20,342 nucleotides of DNA, taken from the NCBI GenBank assembly GCA_902766545.1, contig CACXEC010000106.1, positions 1 to 20,342 of the forward strand, written 5' to 3'. This document shows, piece after piece, positions 1-7,979 of the stretch. Within the stretch, counting starts at the first letter, position 1. Each line of letters opens with the position of its first letter. This DNA comes from an uncultured Erysipelotrichaceae bacterium. Lineage in GTDB: Bacteria; Bacillota_I; Bacilli_A; RF39; UBA660. The notes below the pieces were generated by a model. That model did not search any database. It had not been told where the DNA came from and saw only the letters and a program-made list of their open reading frames with translations. Both the position numbers and the translations under genes were made by a program.

Positions 1-1
1 T

Positions 2-175
2 CACGTTGAAATAAAGTTTGATAATTATCCTAAAAAAGCATGGTGCATTGACGGTGAAAAATTAAATAGGGCGGTATTAAAATATGATATTTCTACTATT
101 AGGAATGTTAAAATAATGATGCCAAGTAAAAATATTGAAAAAAATTTCGTAAATAAAAAGGATTATCATATTTAA
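2..175 (+). CDS. C-terminal end of a probable diacylglycerol kinase/YegS-type lipid kinase (partial)
   Basis: An open frame enters from the left edge and runs 57 codons to TAA at 173-175; the start lies outside the window. The visible tail contains a WCIDGE motif (about residues 14-19 of the fragment), resembling the xxDGE element near the C-terminus of the DagK/YegS lipid kinase family, which phosphorylates diacylglycerol or related lipids at the membrane to recycle them into phospholipid synthesis. The ATP-binding and catalytic parts are not visible, so the family call rests on this short tail and is tentative. The gene converges on the yfhO-like gene: its stop overlaps that gene's stop, and both fall inside one terminator hairpin. 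Confidence 0.6.
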   Translation, partial: HVEIKFDNYPKKAWCIDGEKLNRAVLKYDISTIRNVKIMMPSKNIEKNFVNKKDYHI

Positions 176-184
176 TCCTTTTTT
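155..184. terminator. Bidirectional Rho-independent terminator between the lipid kinase and yfhO-like genes
   Basis: A perfect 11-bp stem (AAAAAGGATTA at 155-165 with TAATCCTTTTT at 173-183) encloses a 7-base loop. The T-run on the right serves the + strand and the A-run on the left serves the - strand, so it can end both convergent transcripts. Both genes' stop codons overlap the TTAA at 172-175, at the loop/stem junction. Confidence 0.85.
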
Positions 185-2691
185 AATTTACAATAGGCAA
201 TCAATCCTAAAAGAGAAGAAACACTTAAAACTAAACTTAATTTTAAATATGGAATTTCATACTTAAGTTCAATTGAATGTTTACCAGATGGAGCATCAAA
301 AGCCAAAAGAGAATTAGCTAAATTTATAGTTGGAACCTTTTCTCCATCAATATATACTTTCCAACCAATATCATATGGAATTGAAGTATATATAGTAAGA
401 TCTTCAGAAAAATTATAACTAGCTTTAATAGTGTCTTCCTTAAAGCTGGAAATATCAACCTTGTTAGCATATAACTGATTATATACCATATCATATTTTT
501 CATTATTTAATTCGTACAAAGAAAACTCATCATTGTAATAATTATTATATCCAATGTAGAATGAAAAGCTATCATCTATATTGTTGCATATTATAAATTG
601 TTCATTATAAGCATTGTAATTATATATATTGACTAAATCTAAATTATCAACATATGAGTAATCGTCATTTAAATAATATATGCTGTTGCCTAGTAGTGCA
701 AAATCTATATCATAACTATCAAAATATAAATATAGACCGTTAACATTTTTAATATCATATCTAACTATTGTTTTATTATTATCTGAATACACAATATCTT
801 TTGTGTACTTAACTGGATTTAAAACATTAATAATACCGGTAGATTTATAAATAAAATCATTTTGATTTTTAAATGGATTAGAAAAATTATTGTGCCATTT
901 TTTGACATTAGAATTTACTCCATACATTAAACCTATATTATTATTAAACATATATGCTTTTGTATCTTCGTTTTCAAATACAAGAGAATAATAATTTTCC
1001 TGTATTGGTTCACCAATAATATACTTTAAATTAAACATTATATTATAAATAGGAGTATTTTCTTTATAATAGAAACTGTTAATCTCATTTCCAGGCATTC
1101 CTAAATTGTGCTGTAATGTAGCCATATTTTCATATTCCATAGAACTAAAAGTAACTTGACCATTATATCCATACCAAGATGGATCATTAAATGTAAGCAA
1201 ATTTTTTCTTTCAATGCGATACATACTTTTATCAATCATATTTAAATAGTTAATAGCTAGTTTTGTAGAATCATAATCGCTATAAAAGCCTTCTAGATCT
1301 TGGTCTATATCCCAATTATGATTTATTCCAATAATACACTCTAAACACACAGTTATTATTAAAAATATAAAGGAGTACCTACGCCATTTATTAAAATAAA
1401 TATATATTAAATAACATAAGTAAAAAATTGAAATAAGTATATAATTCATAATTAACATATCAGTACTAATATTAACAAAATTTGTTACTTTCATTAAAGT
1501 GATAAATATTAGCATTACTACATATAAAATATGAATATACATTTTTTTAATACTTTTTAAGTTAATTATCCCATATGATGAAACTAATATCAAAACAAAG
1601 CTATAAATAAATGAATAACGATACGGCAAGTCATTTGGGACATGAAAGGCATGCCAAATATAATCTATAGGTGCTATAATAAAACTTAATGCTAAAAAAA
1701 CTATTAGTAAAATATAACTAATTTTAATTTTATAATTAATCTTTGGTGCAATAACAAATATAATAAAAAGTGTAATACAAATAATTCCACAAGATATATT
1801 TGGAGCACAGGTTATACCAGACTTTAATACTGTACTGCCTACGCCACTAAAGTGATTAAAAATAAACTCTTTGAATGTATATGCGTAATATTGTGATGAT
1901 GGCCATGTATCTCCTGTTGCGCTAATCTCTTTTAAAGCAAAATACAAAGGAATTAAAAATATAGCACATAATCCTCCAGAAATTAATGAAGAAATAGAAA
2001 AATCAAAAAGTTTTTTACCAATAGTTTTAAAATTAAATTTTTTAGTCGAAATAAATAAATAGATTATAAAATATAGAATGCTAAAAATACATATCATATA
2101 AGCAATAAAATAATTTGCGAATAACATAAGTGCTAAGCTAATTATGTAGAGTAGAACATTTCTCTCATCTATTAATTTTTCGATTCCAAGAACAATAAGT
2201 GGAAGTAATACCATACCATCTAACCACATAATATTCCAATAATAAGCGGTAAAGTAAGCACTAAAAGCGTATAATATTGATAAAGCAATTAAGCTGTAAT
2301 GCTTGCCAAATTTTTTGTTTAATAATAATAACATAGTGATAGAAGAAGCTACTGCTTTTGCTCCAATTATAAATGAATAAGACATTAGTAAATTTGATCT
2401 ATTAAAAATAAACATAATTAGATTAAAAGGGCTTGATAGGTAATTAAAAAAGTTTCGAAAAAATGGTAAACCCATACCCATATTAAAGGAATATATTAAA
2501 GACATGCCATGTTTAACACGATCATATAATTCTCCAAGCATGGGGCCATATTGATGGAAAAAATCAATAGCAAGTAAAGAGTTTTTACCAAATGGTGCAA
2601 CATCTTGTAAATAAAAAATTATTCCAATAACAGCAATTGAGCTGAATATCGTTATCAATAAATAATCCCATCGTTTTAAAAAGTTTTTCAT
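172..2691 (-). CDS. yfhO: YfhO-family polytopic membrane protein (GT-C type glycosyltransferase)
   Basis: This 839-residue protein matches the length and layout of the YfhO family: about a dozen hydrophobic segments over roughly the first 470 residues, a large extracytoplasmic region (about 470-810), and a last membrane helix (about 815-834) ending in lysines. Family-like features include an early acidic loop (AIDFFHQY, 41-48), the GMGLPFFRN segment (72-80), the WLD at 156-158, and the PNDLPYRYSF stretch (352-361). YfhO proteins of Bacillus, Listeria and Staphylococcus act in lipoteichoic acid glycosylation, moving a sugar from undecaprenyl phosphate outside the cell. No CsbB-like partner is visible here, so the exact substrate is unknown. 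It starts at ATG 2691 with a GGTGATG ribosome site and is divergent from typA. Confidence 0.82.
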   Translation of the reverse strand: MKNFLKRWDYLLITIFSSIAVIGIIFYLQDVAPFGKNSLLAIDFFHQYGPMLGELYDRVKHGMSLIYSFNMGMGLPFFRNFFNYLSSPFNLIMFIFNRSNLLMSYSFIIGAKAVASSITMLLLLNKKFGKHYSLIALSILYAFSAYFTAYYWNIMWLDGMVLLPLIVLGIEKLIDERNVLLYIISLALMLFANYFIAYMICIFSILYFIIYLFISTKKFNFKTIGKKLFDFSISSLISGGLCAIFLIPLYFALKEISATGDTWPSSQYYAYTFKEFIFNHFSGVGSTVLKSGITCAPNISCGIICITLFIIFVIAPKINYKIKISYILLIVFLALSFIIAPIDYIWHAFHVPNDLPYRYSFIYSFVLILVSSYGIINLKSIKKMYIHILYVVMLIFITLMKVTNFVNISTDMLIMNYILISIFYLCYLIYIYFNKWRRYSFIFLIITVCLECIIGINHNWDIDQDLEGFYSDYDSTKLAINYLNMIDKSMYRIERKNLLTFNDPSWYGYNGQVTFSSMEYENMATLQHNLGMPGNEINSFYYKENTPIYNIMFNLKYIIGEPIQENYYSLVFENEDTKAYMFNNNIGLMYGVNSNVKKWHNNFSNPFKNQNDFIYKSTGIINVLNPVKYTKDIVYSDNNKTIVRYDIKNVNGLYLYFDSYDIDFALLGNSIYYLNDDYSYVDNLDLVNIYNYNAYNEQFIICNNIDDSFSFYIGYNNYYNDEFSLYELNNEKYDMVYNQLYANKVDISSFKEDTIKASYNFSEDLTIYTSIPYDIGWKVYIDGEKVPTINLANSLLAFDAPSGKHSIELKYEIPYLKLSLVLSVSSLLGLIAYCKLKKD

Positions 2692-2713
2692 AATACATCA
2701 CCATATATATAAA

Positions 2714-2722
2714 ATTATAACA
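2714..2722 (-). promoter_or_regulatory. Extended -10 promoter for yfhO-like gene
   Basis: Read on the - strand, this is TGTTATAAT, a perfect TATAAT with the TGn extension. No convincing -35 is seen 16-18 bases upstream. The predicted start, near 2707, gives a leader of about 16 bases. Confidence 0.6.
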
Positions 2723-2750
2723 GCTAAGTTATCAAAATTATATATTTTTG

Positions 2751-2779
2751 TTGCAAAAATTCCATAAATGTTGTATTAT
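2751..2779 (+). promoter_or_regulatory. Sigma-A type promoter for typA
   Basis: TTGCAA at 2751-2756 and TATTAT at 2774-2779 are separated by exactly 17 bases. The predicted start near 2786 gives a leader of about 23 bases containing a GAAAGAAGTGG ribosome site. Confidence 0.6.
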
Positions 2780-2808
2780 TTGATGAGTTTTGAAAGAAGT
2801 GGGTTATA

Positions 2809-4608
2809 ATGGAAAAAATTATAAATATAGCAGTTGTTGCGCATGTAGATGCTGGAAAAAGTACACTAGTAGATGCATTACTTGAGCAAAATGGTGCTTT
2901 CAGTGAAAGAGAAGAACCTGTTGAATGTGTAATGGATTCGAATGACATCGAAAGAGAAAGAGGAATTACAATTTATTCAAAAAACTGCGCTATAAGATAT
3001 AAGGATTATAAAATTAATATAGTTGATACGCCAGGACATGCAGATTTTTCATCTGAAGTAGAACGTGTAATTAAAACAGTTGATACCGTTATATTACTTG
3101 TTGATTCAGCGGAAGGACCTATGCCACAAACAAGATTTGTATTAAAGAAAGCTTTAGAACATAACTTAAGACCAATTTTGTTTATTAATAAAATTGATAA
3201 AAAAGATGCTAGACCAGAAGAAGTAGTCAATATGACTTTTGACTTATTCTGCGAATTAAATGCTACTAATGAACAATTAGACTTTCCAATAATATATGGA
3301 ACTGCAAGAGATGGCATTGCCAAATATTCTTTAGATGAAGAAAGTAACTCTATTGAGCCATTACTTGAAACAATTTTAAAACAATGTAAACCATTTGAAG
3401 GATCTGAAAATGATAATTTACAGTTGCAAATATCAAATTTAGGTTATGACGAATATATTGGAAGACTTGGTGTAGGTAGAATTACAAAAGGAAAAATTAA
3501 ATCAGGAGAAACTGTAACTTTAGTAAAAAATGATGGTAAAGTAGAAACATTCAAGATAAGCAAATTATTTGTTAATGAGGGAATAAAAAGAGTTGAAAAA
3601 GCAGAAGCTTATTACGGAGATATTGTAACTATTGCTGGATGTTCTGATATTTCAATTGGAGATACAATTTGTGAACTAAACATTATTGACCCCCTACCAC
3701 CAATTGAAATTGAAAAACCTACTTTAAGTATGAACTTTTTAGTTAATAATGGTCCATTTGCCGGACAAAGTGGTAAGTTCCTAACTACTAGGCATATAAA
3801 GGAAAGATTAGAAAGAGAATTAGAGACTAATGTAGGATTAGAAGTTGAAGAATTACCTGGATCTGATGGATTTAAAGTAAGTGGCCGAGGAGAATTACAT
3901 CTATCAATTCTTTTAGAAAATATGCGAAGAGAAGGTTATGAACTTTGCGTAAGTAAACCTGAAGTATTATTTAAAGAAATAGATGGAAATAAATGTGAGC
4001 CATATGAAATTGTTATTGTAAATACCCCTAATGATTATGCAAGTACAGTAATAAATGCTTTACAAGAAAGAAAAGCACTGCTTTTAAAAATGGAAACTGA
4101 GGATAACTATACTCACTTAGAATTTGAAGCACCAACAAGAGGATTGATTGGATACCGAAGTGCATTTATAACGGATACTAAAGGTGAAGGAATTATGGTC
4201 AGAAGCTTTAAAGGATATAATTCTTATGCTGGACCTATACAAGCTAGAAAAAATGGTGTACTTGTTAGTATGGAAACAGGAAAAAGTTTAGGTTATTCAT
4301 TATTCAACTTACAAGATAGAGGAACATTAATTATCGGACCTGCTACAGATGTTTATATTGGAATGATAGTAGGTATTCATAATAGAGATAATGACTTAAA
4401 TGTTAATCCATGTAAAAACAAAGAAATGTCTAATACTCGTAGCAAGTCTTCAGATGAAGCAATTAACCTAGTTCCACCGAGGGTCTTTAGTTTAGAAGAA
4501 GCATTAGAATTTATTGCAGATGATGAGTATGTTGAAGTGACACCAGCAGTTATTAGACTTCGTAAAAAGACACTAGATCCCAAAGATCGTTTTAGAGAGA
4601 ACAGATAA
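2809..4608 (+). CDS. typA: Ribosome-associated translational GTPase TypA/BipA
   Basis: The protein has 599 residues, close to the usual TypA length of about 610. GTPase motifs are intact: G1 AHVDAGKST (11-19), G2 RGITI (51-55), G3 DTPGH (73-77) and G4 NKID (127-130). An EF-Tu-like domain 2, EF-G-like domains III and V (with ELHL and the APTRGLIGYR segment), and the TypA-specific C-terminal domain follow in order. TypA binds the 70S ribosome in its GTP form and supports 50S assembly and growth at low temperature or under stress. Start ATG 2809 is preceded by a modest GAAAGAAGTGG ribosome site. It is monocistronic: its own promoter lies upstream, and a terminator overlaps its stop. Nothing in the sequence looks damaged. 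Confidence 0.97.
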   Translation: MEKIINIAVVAHVDAGKSTLVDALLEQNGAFSEREEPVECVMDSNDIERERGITIYSKNCAIRYKDYKINIVDTPGHADFSSEVERVIKTVDTVILLVDSAEGPMPQTRFVLKKALEHNLRPILFINKIDKKDARPEEVVNMTFDLFCELNATNEQLDFPIIYGTARDGIAKYSLDEESNSIEPLLETILKQCKPFEGSENDNLQLQISNLGYDEYIGRLGVGRITKGKIKSGETVTLVKNDGKVETFKISKLFVNEGIKRVEKAEAYYGDIVTIAGCSDISIGDTICELNIIDPLPPIEIEKPTLSMNFLVNNGPFAGQSGKFLTTRHIKERLERELETNVGLEVEELPGSDGFKVSGRGELHLSILLENMRREGYELCVSKPEVLFKEIDGNKCEPYEIVIVNTPNDYASTVINALQERKALLLKMETEDNYTHLEFEAPTRGLIGYRSAFITDTKGEGIMVRSFKGYNSYAGPIQARKNGVLVSMETGKSLGYSLFNLQDRGTLIIGPATDVYIGMIVGIHNRDNDLNVNPCKNKEMSNTRSKSSDEAINLVPPRVFSLEEALEFIADDEYVEVTPAVIRLRKKTLDPKDRFRENR

Positions 4609-4620
4609 TACTGTTCTTTT
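4598..4620 (+). terminator. Rho-independent terminator of typA, overlapping its stop codon
   Basis: AGAACAG (4598-4604) pairs perfectly with CTGTTCT (4611-4617) around a 6-base loop, and more Ts follow. The typA stop codon TAA (4606-4608) lies in the loop, so the last sense codons form the left arm. Confidence 0.75.
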
Positions 4621-4799
4621 TATATTATGAAATTTAATAACTATTCACTGACATAAAAAAATAAAAAAGCCTATAGTTATTTGTAAGCAATGATTTTTTT
4701 GCATCTGCTAATATTTATTTACTTGGTATATTTTGCTGGATTGAAAAGGTGAAAATCAAAGAAGAAAGGCTAAAGAGCAAAAAGACAAACCCAAAAGGT
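4621..4799. other. Intergenic stretch with no identified gene
   Basis: I see no open frame with a ribosome site, no tRNA and no riboswitch consensus I recognise. It holds poly-A/T tracts (around 4656-4668 and 4694-4700) and, at its right edge, the inverted repeat listed separately. An AGCCT/AGGCT pair about 100 bases apart could form a weak long stem, but 5 bp is chance level in this composition. Confidence 0.4.
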
Positions 4800-4803
4800 T
4801 TGT
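4785..4803. repeat. Perfect inverted repeat overlapping the rubrerythrin -35 box
   Basis: ACAAACC (4785-4791) and GGTTTGT (4797-4803) form a 7-bp perfect inverted repeat around a CAAAA spacer. The right arm overlaps the -35 box of the rubrerythrin promoter, where a repressor would sit. Read on the - strand it is followed by CTTTTTG and so resembles a terminator. Operator and terminator readings are both open. Confidence 0.5.
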
Positions 4804-4828
4804 AAAACAAATACTTTAATGGTATAAT
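4800..4828 (+). promoter_or_regulatory. Promoter for rubrerythrin
   Basis: TTGTAA (4800-4805), 17 bases, then TATAAT (4823-4828) with a TG extension at 4820-4821. The predicted start near 4835 gives a leader of about 18 bases carrying GAAGG before ATG 4853. Confidence 0.75.
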
Positions 4829-4852
4829 TTTTACATGAAAGAAGGTTATTAA

Positions 4853-5392
4853 ATGGAATTAAAAGGAAGCAGAACAGAAGCTAATTTAATGGCAGCATTT
4901 GCTGGTGAGTCACAGGCAAGAAATAAATATACATACTATGCATCTCAAGCCAAAAAAGATGGATACGAACAAATAGCAGCAATTTTCGAGGAAACTGCTG
5001 CTAACGAAAAAGAGCATGCTAAAATGTGGTTTAAAGAATTGCATAATGGAAAAGTTCCTGCAACTTTAGAAAATTTAAAAGATGCAGCAAGCGGTGAAAA
5101 TTATGAATGGACTGAAATGTATGAAGAATTTGCGCGAGTTGCAAAAGAAGAAGGATTCAATCAAATTGCATTCTTATTTGAAGAGGTAGGAAAAATTGAA
5201 AAACATCACGAAGAAAGATTTTTAAAACTAATTGATAATATCGAAAATAATCTAGTGTTTGAAAAAGGCGAAGAAAAAGTATGGATTTGCCGCAATTGTG
5301 GACATGTATATATAGGCGAAAAAGCTCCTATTGTTTGTCCAGTTTGTAAGCATCCGCAAAGCTATATGGAATTAAAAGCTGAAAACTATTAA
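4853..5392 (+). CDS. rbr: Rubrerythrin (diiron ferritin-like domain plus C-terminal rubredoxin)
   Basis: The 179-residue protein has the classic two-part layout. A four-helix ferritin-like domain (about 1-135) carries the diiron ligand segments GESQARN (E19), EKEHAK (52-57) and EEVGKIEKHHEERF (110-123). A short rubredoxin domain has four iron-binding cysteines, C146, C149, C162 and C165. Rubrerythrins reduce hydrogen peroxide to water in the cytoplasm of anaerobes and microaerophiles, with electrons from NADH:rubredoxin oxidoreductases. All expected ligands appear present. The gene stands alone with its own promoter, overlapped by an inverted repeat that could be an operator. PerR control is common in the family, but I cannot claim a PerR box here. 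Confidence 0.96.
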   Translation: MELKGSRTEANLMAAFAGESQARNKYTYYASQAKKDGYEQIAAIFEETAANEKEHAKMWFKELHNGKVPATLENLKDAASGENYEWTEMYEEFARVAKEEGFNQIAFLFEEVGKIEKHHEERFLKLIDNIENNLVFEKGEEKVWICRNCGHVYIGEKAPIVCPVCKHPQSYMELKAENY

Positions 5393-5420
5393 AAAGGAAG
5401 TACTTATTGTACTTCCTTTT
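5392..5420. terminator. Bidirectional Rho-independent terminator between rbr and the femX-like gene
   Basis: A perfect 12-bp stem (AAAAGGAAGTAC at 5392-5403 with GTACTTCCTTTT at 5409-5420) has a TTATT loop. The rbr stop ends at the left edge. The femX-like stop (- strand, 5406-5404) lies in the loop, and its last codons form the right arm. The A and T tails let it work in both directions. Confidence 0.88.
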
Positions 5421-6675
5421 CACTTTCAATATTTTCAAGTTTATATGAAGGATAAAACTCTTTTGACAATAAACCCTTGGATTGAATTTTCTTAAAACTA
5501 TTTTCATTTAAAACCAAATCAAATTCTCCAATAAATTCATAAATCGTTGGATTAAAAGCCAGTTTATCTTTATTATAATTATAATATTTGCTATCACTAT
5601 TAAAATTACTTGCTAATCCATTTAAATCTAAAAAATCAAAATCATTTCGGTAACGCTCAATTAAAGAATAGTATAAATAACTTTCCGGAGATAAAAACTG
5701 AGTATCATCTTTAAATCCACATGCAATAATGCTTACTCGATTTTTATATTTTACTACTAATGCACCACCAATAAACTCTGATTCTACTCGTTTTAGATTC
5801 TCGGTTGCAACGACCATCTCTTCTTTATAAGCAAGAAGTCGTTTATCAGATTCCATCTTTTCTTTAAGATTTTTTTCTGAATTATCTCTTTGAATCATTT
5901 CGTTCCAATAACTATTATCATTCATTTCTTTTTGATAACGCTTTTGCGCATTAACTAAAGCTAATTGATGATCCATTTTGATTAAAAATAATTCGGATTC
6001 ATTATTATTAAAAATGTTTAAAATATTACGAAAATAATTAATTGTCTCATAAGAATGTGGTTTTATAATATTATATAAAACATTAATCTCTTTACTCTCA
6101 TAATTCAAAAAAGAAAATCCTTTTTTATTAAAGCTTTTTATTTTATTTTTATAGTCATCACTTAATTTTTGTGGATCAAATTTTTTAAGATCAATATATG
6201 CACTAATCCTAGGCATTATAAAATCAAGGGGAAATATTTCCCTGCGCCTTTTAAAATTCAAATCTTTTAAAGTATCAATTATACTAACATTTTGATTGTA
6301 GTTAGGCATAAAGCCATTACTAGCTAATAGCTCGCCAATAATAATCTCTGGATTTATTTTAATAAATACAACTCCACGTTTTTTATAATGTGCACAAAAA
6401 TCTTTTATAAATAACTTTAATATTTCAGAATTATAATAATCAATTAAAAATCCTTTAGGAGCATAAGCAAATTTATGAAAAGGTCCAATTTTTTTGATTA
6501 AGACTAAAGACGCTGCAATTAAATTGTTGCTATCATCTTTATATCCAATATAATCATATGAGTATCCTTTTTCACCCATAACTTTAGCATATTTTGTACT
6601 TTGACAATAATTCCTTAATGGATGATTTTGAGCAAAATCTTCAAAGTCTTGCATTGTAAGTTCAACTAATCTCAT
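5404..6675 (-). CDS. FemABX/MurM-type peptidoglycan bridge aminoacyltransferase
   Basis: This 423-residue protein has the FemABX layout: two GNAT-like halves and, between about residues 235 and 295, a charged helical arm (VNAQKRYQKE and following) like the coiled-coil of FemA. Family-like segments are NYCQSTKYAKVM (22-33), FAYAPKGFLIDY (69-80) and, in the second half, FLDLNGLASNF (348-358). These enzymes use aminoacyl-tRNA to add amino acids to the lipid II stem peptide at the cytoplasmic membrane face; which residue is added cannot be told. The start is ATG 6675, because GAGGTGG lies just before it; an in-frame ATG at 6687 would place the ribosome site inside the gene. Its promoter interleaves with that of eno. 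Confidence 0.88.
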   Translation of the reverse strand: MRLVELTMQDFEDFAQNHPLRNYCQSTKYAKVMGEKGYSYDYIGYKDDSNNLIAASLVLIKKIGPFHKFAYAPKGFLIDYYNSEILKLFIKDFCAHYKKRGVVFIKINPEIIIGELLASNGFMPNYNQNVSIIDTLKDLNFKRRREIFPLDFIMPRISAYIDLKKFDPQKLSDDYKNKIKSFNKKGFSFLNYESKEINVLYNIIKPHSYETINYFRNILNIFNNNESELFLIKMDHQLALVNAQKRYQKEMNDNSYWNEMIQRDNSEKNLKEKMESDKRLLAYKEEMVVATENLKRVESEFIGGALVVKYKNRVSIIACGFKDDTQFLSPESYLYYSLIERYRNDFDFLDLNGLASNFNSDSKYYNYNKDKLAFNPTIYEFIGEFDLVLNENSFKKIQSKGLLSKEFYPSYKLENIESEKEVQ

Positions 6676-6691
6676 AATCCACCTCATTATT

Positions 6692-6720
6692 ATTATAATA
6701 AACTTGTTAAAAATTTACAA
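6692..6720 (-). promoter_or_regulatory. Promoter for the femX-like gene
   Basis: On the - strand TTGTAA (6720-6715), 17 bases, then TATAAT (6697-6692). The predicted start near 6685 coincides with the first base of the GAGGTGG ribosome site, giving a leader of only about 10 bases. It overlaps the eno promoter. Confidence 0.7.
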
Positions 6721-6732
6721 ATACTTTATAAT
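6704..6732 (+). promoter_or_regulatory. Promoter for eno
   Basis: TTGTTA (6704-6709), 17 bases, then TATAAT (6727-6732). The predicted start near 6739 gives a leader of about 19 bases with GGAGG before ATG 6758. Seventeen of its bases are shared with the opposing femX-like promoter. Confidence 0.72.
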
Positions 6733-6757
6733 AAAAATTGAGAAAATGGAGGATAAA

Positions 6758-7978
6758 ATGAAGATTAAAAATATTATATCAAGAGAAATATTAGATTCAA
6801 GAGGAAATCCAACAGTAGAAACCGACCTTTATTTGGAAGATGGTAGATATGTTAGAGCTTCGGTTCCATCAGGTGCCTCAACGGGAGCTAATGAAGCCCT
6901 AGAACTAAGAGATAAAGACGAAAGATACTTAGGAAAAGGAACACAAAAAGCTGTAAATAATGTAAACACAATTATTAAAGAAGCTTTAATTGGCAAAGAA
7001 ATAAATCAAGAAGAAATAGATAATATTTTAATCAACTTGGATGGAACTAAAAATAAATCAAAGCTGGGGGCTAATGCAATACTAAGCGTTTCATTATGCG
7101 TTATGAAAGCCTTAGCTTTAATTCAAAATAAACAAATATATCAATTATTTGATGGCCCATATAACTTACCTTATCCAATGATGAATATCATAAATGGTGG
7201 AGTTCATGCATCTAGTGGCTTAGAGATACAAGAATTTATGATTATGCCACAACAAAATTCATTTAAGGAAAGATTAAGATGTGGCGCTGAAATTTTTCAT
7301 AATTTAGCAAAAATACTAAAAGAAAATGGATATTCTACTGCTGTTGGAGATGAAGGAGGATTTGCTCCCAATTTATCAAATATTGAAGAAGCTTTTGATT
7401 TTATTGTAAAAGCTATAGAAAAAGCTGGATACACACCTGGAAAAGATGTTTTCATTGCAATTGATTGTGCAGCCTCAGAATTTTATGATGGAGAAAACTA
7501 TACTATAAATAAGAAAAAGATTTCTAAGGAAGAATTAATTAATTACTATGTAGAATTAATAAATAAATATCCAATTAAATCTATAGAGGATGCATTTTCT
7601 GAAGATGATATAGATTCAATAAAGAAATTAACTTCTTTAATTGGCGATAAAGTAATGCTAGTAGGAGATGACTATTTCGTTACAAATATTGAGTACTTAC
7701 AAAAAGGAATAGATGAACATTACAATAATGCAATTCTTTTAAAAGCCAATCAAATTGGTACTATAACCGAAATGCTAGAAACTATTAAATTAGCTAAAGA
7801 TAATAATTTTAAAACAATAATTTCACACAGAAGTGGTGAAACGGAAGATACATTTATTGCATCCATGGCAGTTGGATTAAACTTAGGCTATATTAAAACA
7901 GGTTCATTATCACGTGGAGAGAGAATTGCAAAATATAATGAATTGTTAAGAATTGAAGAAAGGTTATTAGAACAATAA
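6758..7978 (+). CDS. eno: Enolase (phosphopyruvate hydratase)
   Basis: Enolase converts 2-phosphoglycerate to phosphoenolpyruvate in glycolysis. Catalytic and metal residues are identifiable: H150, E199 (in VGDEGG), D236, E277 (in SIEDAF), D304 (in VGDD), K329 (in LLKANQIGT), H357 with SHRSGETED, and K380. The protein has 406 residues, slightly short of the usual 420-430. Several normally stable blocks diverge: the GGSHADNN-type loop is GGVHASSG (147-154), the acidic EDDW element lacks its Trp (EDDI, 282-285), and the SLSRTDR-type end is SLSRGER. Start ATG 6758 follows GGAGG; upstream in-frame codons overlap the promoter and are not credible. The next gene begins one base after the stop. Confidence 0.96.
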   Translation: MKIKNIISREILDSRGNPTVETDLYLEDGRYVRASVPSGASTGANEALELRDKDERYLGKGTQKAVNNVNTIIKEALIGKEINQEEIDNILINLDGTKNKSKLGANAILSVSLCVMKALALIQNKQIYQLFDGPYNLPYPMMNIINGGVHASSGLEIQEFMIMPQQNSFKERLRCGAEIFHNLAKILKENGYSTAVGDEGGFAPNLSNIEEAFDFIVKAIEKAGYTPGKDVFIAIDCAASEFYDGENYTINKKKISKEELINYYVELINKYPIKSIEDAFSEDDIDSIKKLTSLIGDKVMLVGDDYFVTNIEYLQKGIDEHYNNAILLKANQIGTITEMLETIKLAKDNNFKTIISHRSGETEDTFIASMAVGLNLGYIKTGSLSRGERIAKYNELLRIEERLLEQ

Positions 7979-7979
7979 A

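Noticed and set aside
3006..3323. Open frames antisense to typA (3006-3323 and 4377-4583), and one from 2724 to 2948
   Set aside because: They lie over conserved typA coding sequence or its promoter, have no ribosome sites and no recognisable domains.
6704..6757. N-terminal extension of enolase from an upstream in-frame start codon
   Set aside because: The extension overlaps the -35 and -10 of the eno promoter and is unlike any enolase; ATG 6758 has GGAGG at ideal distance.
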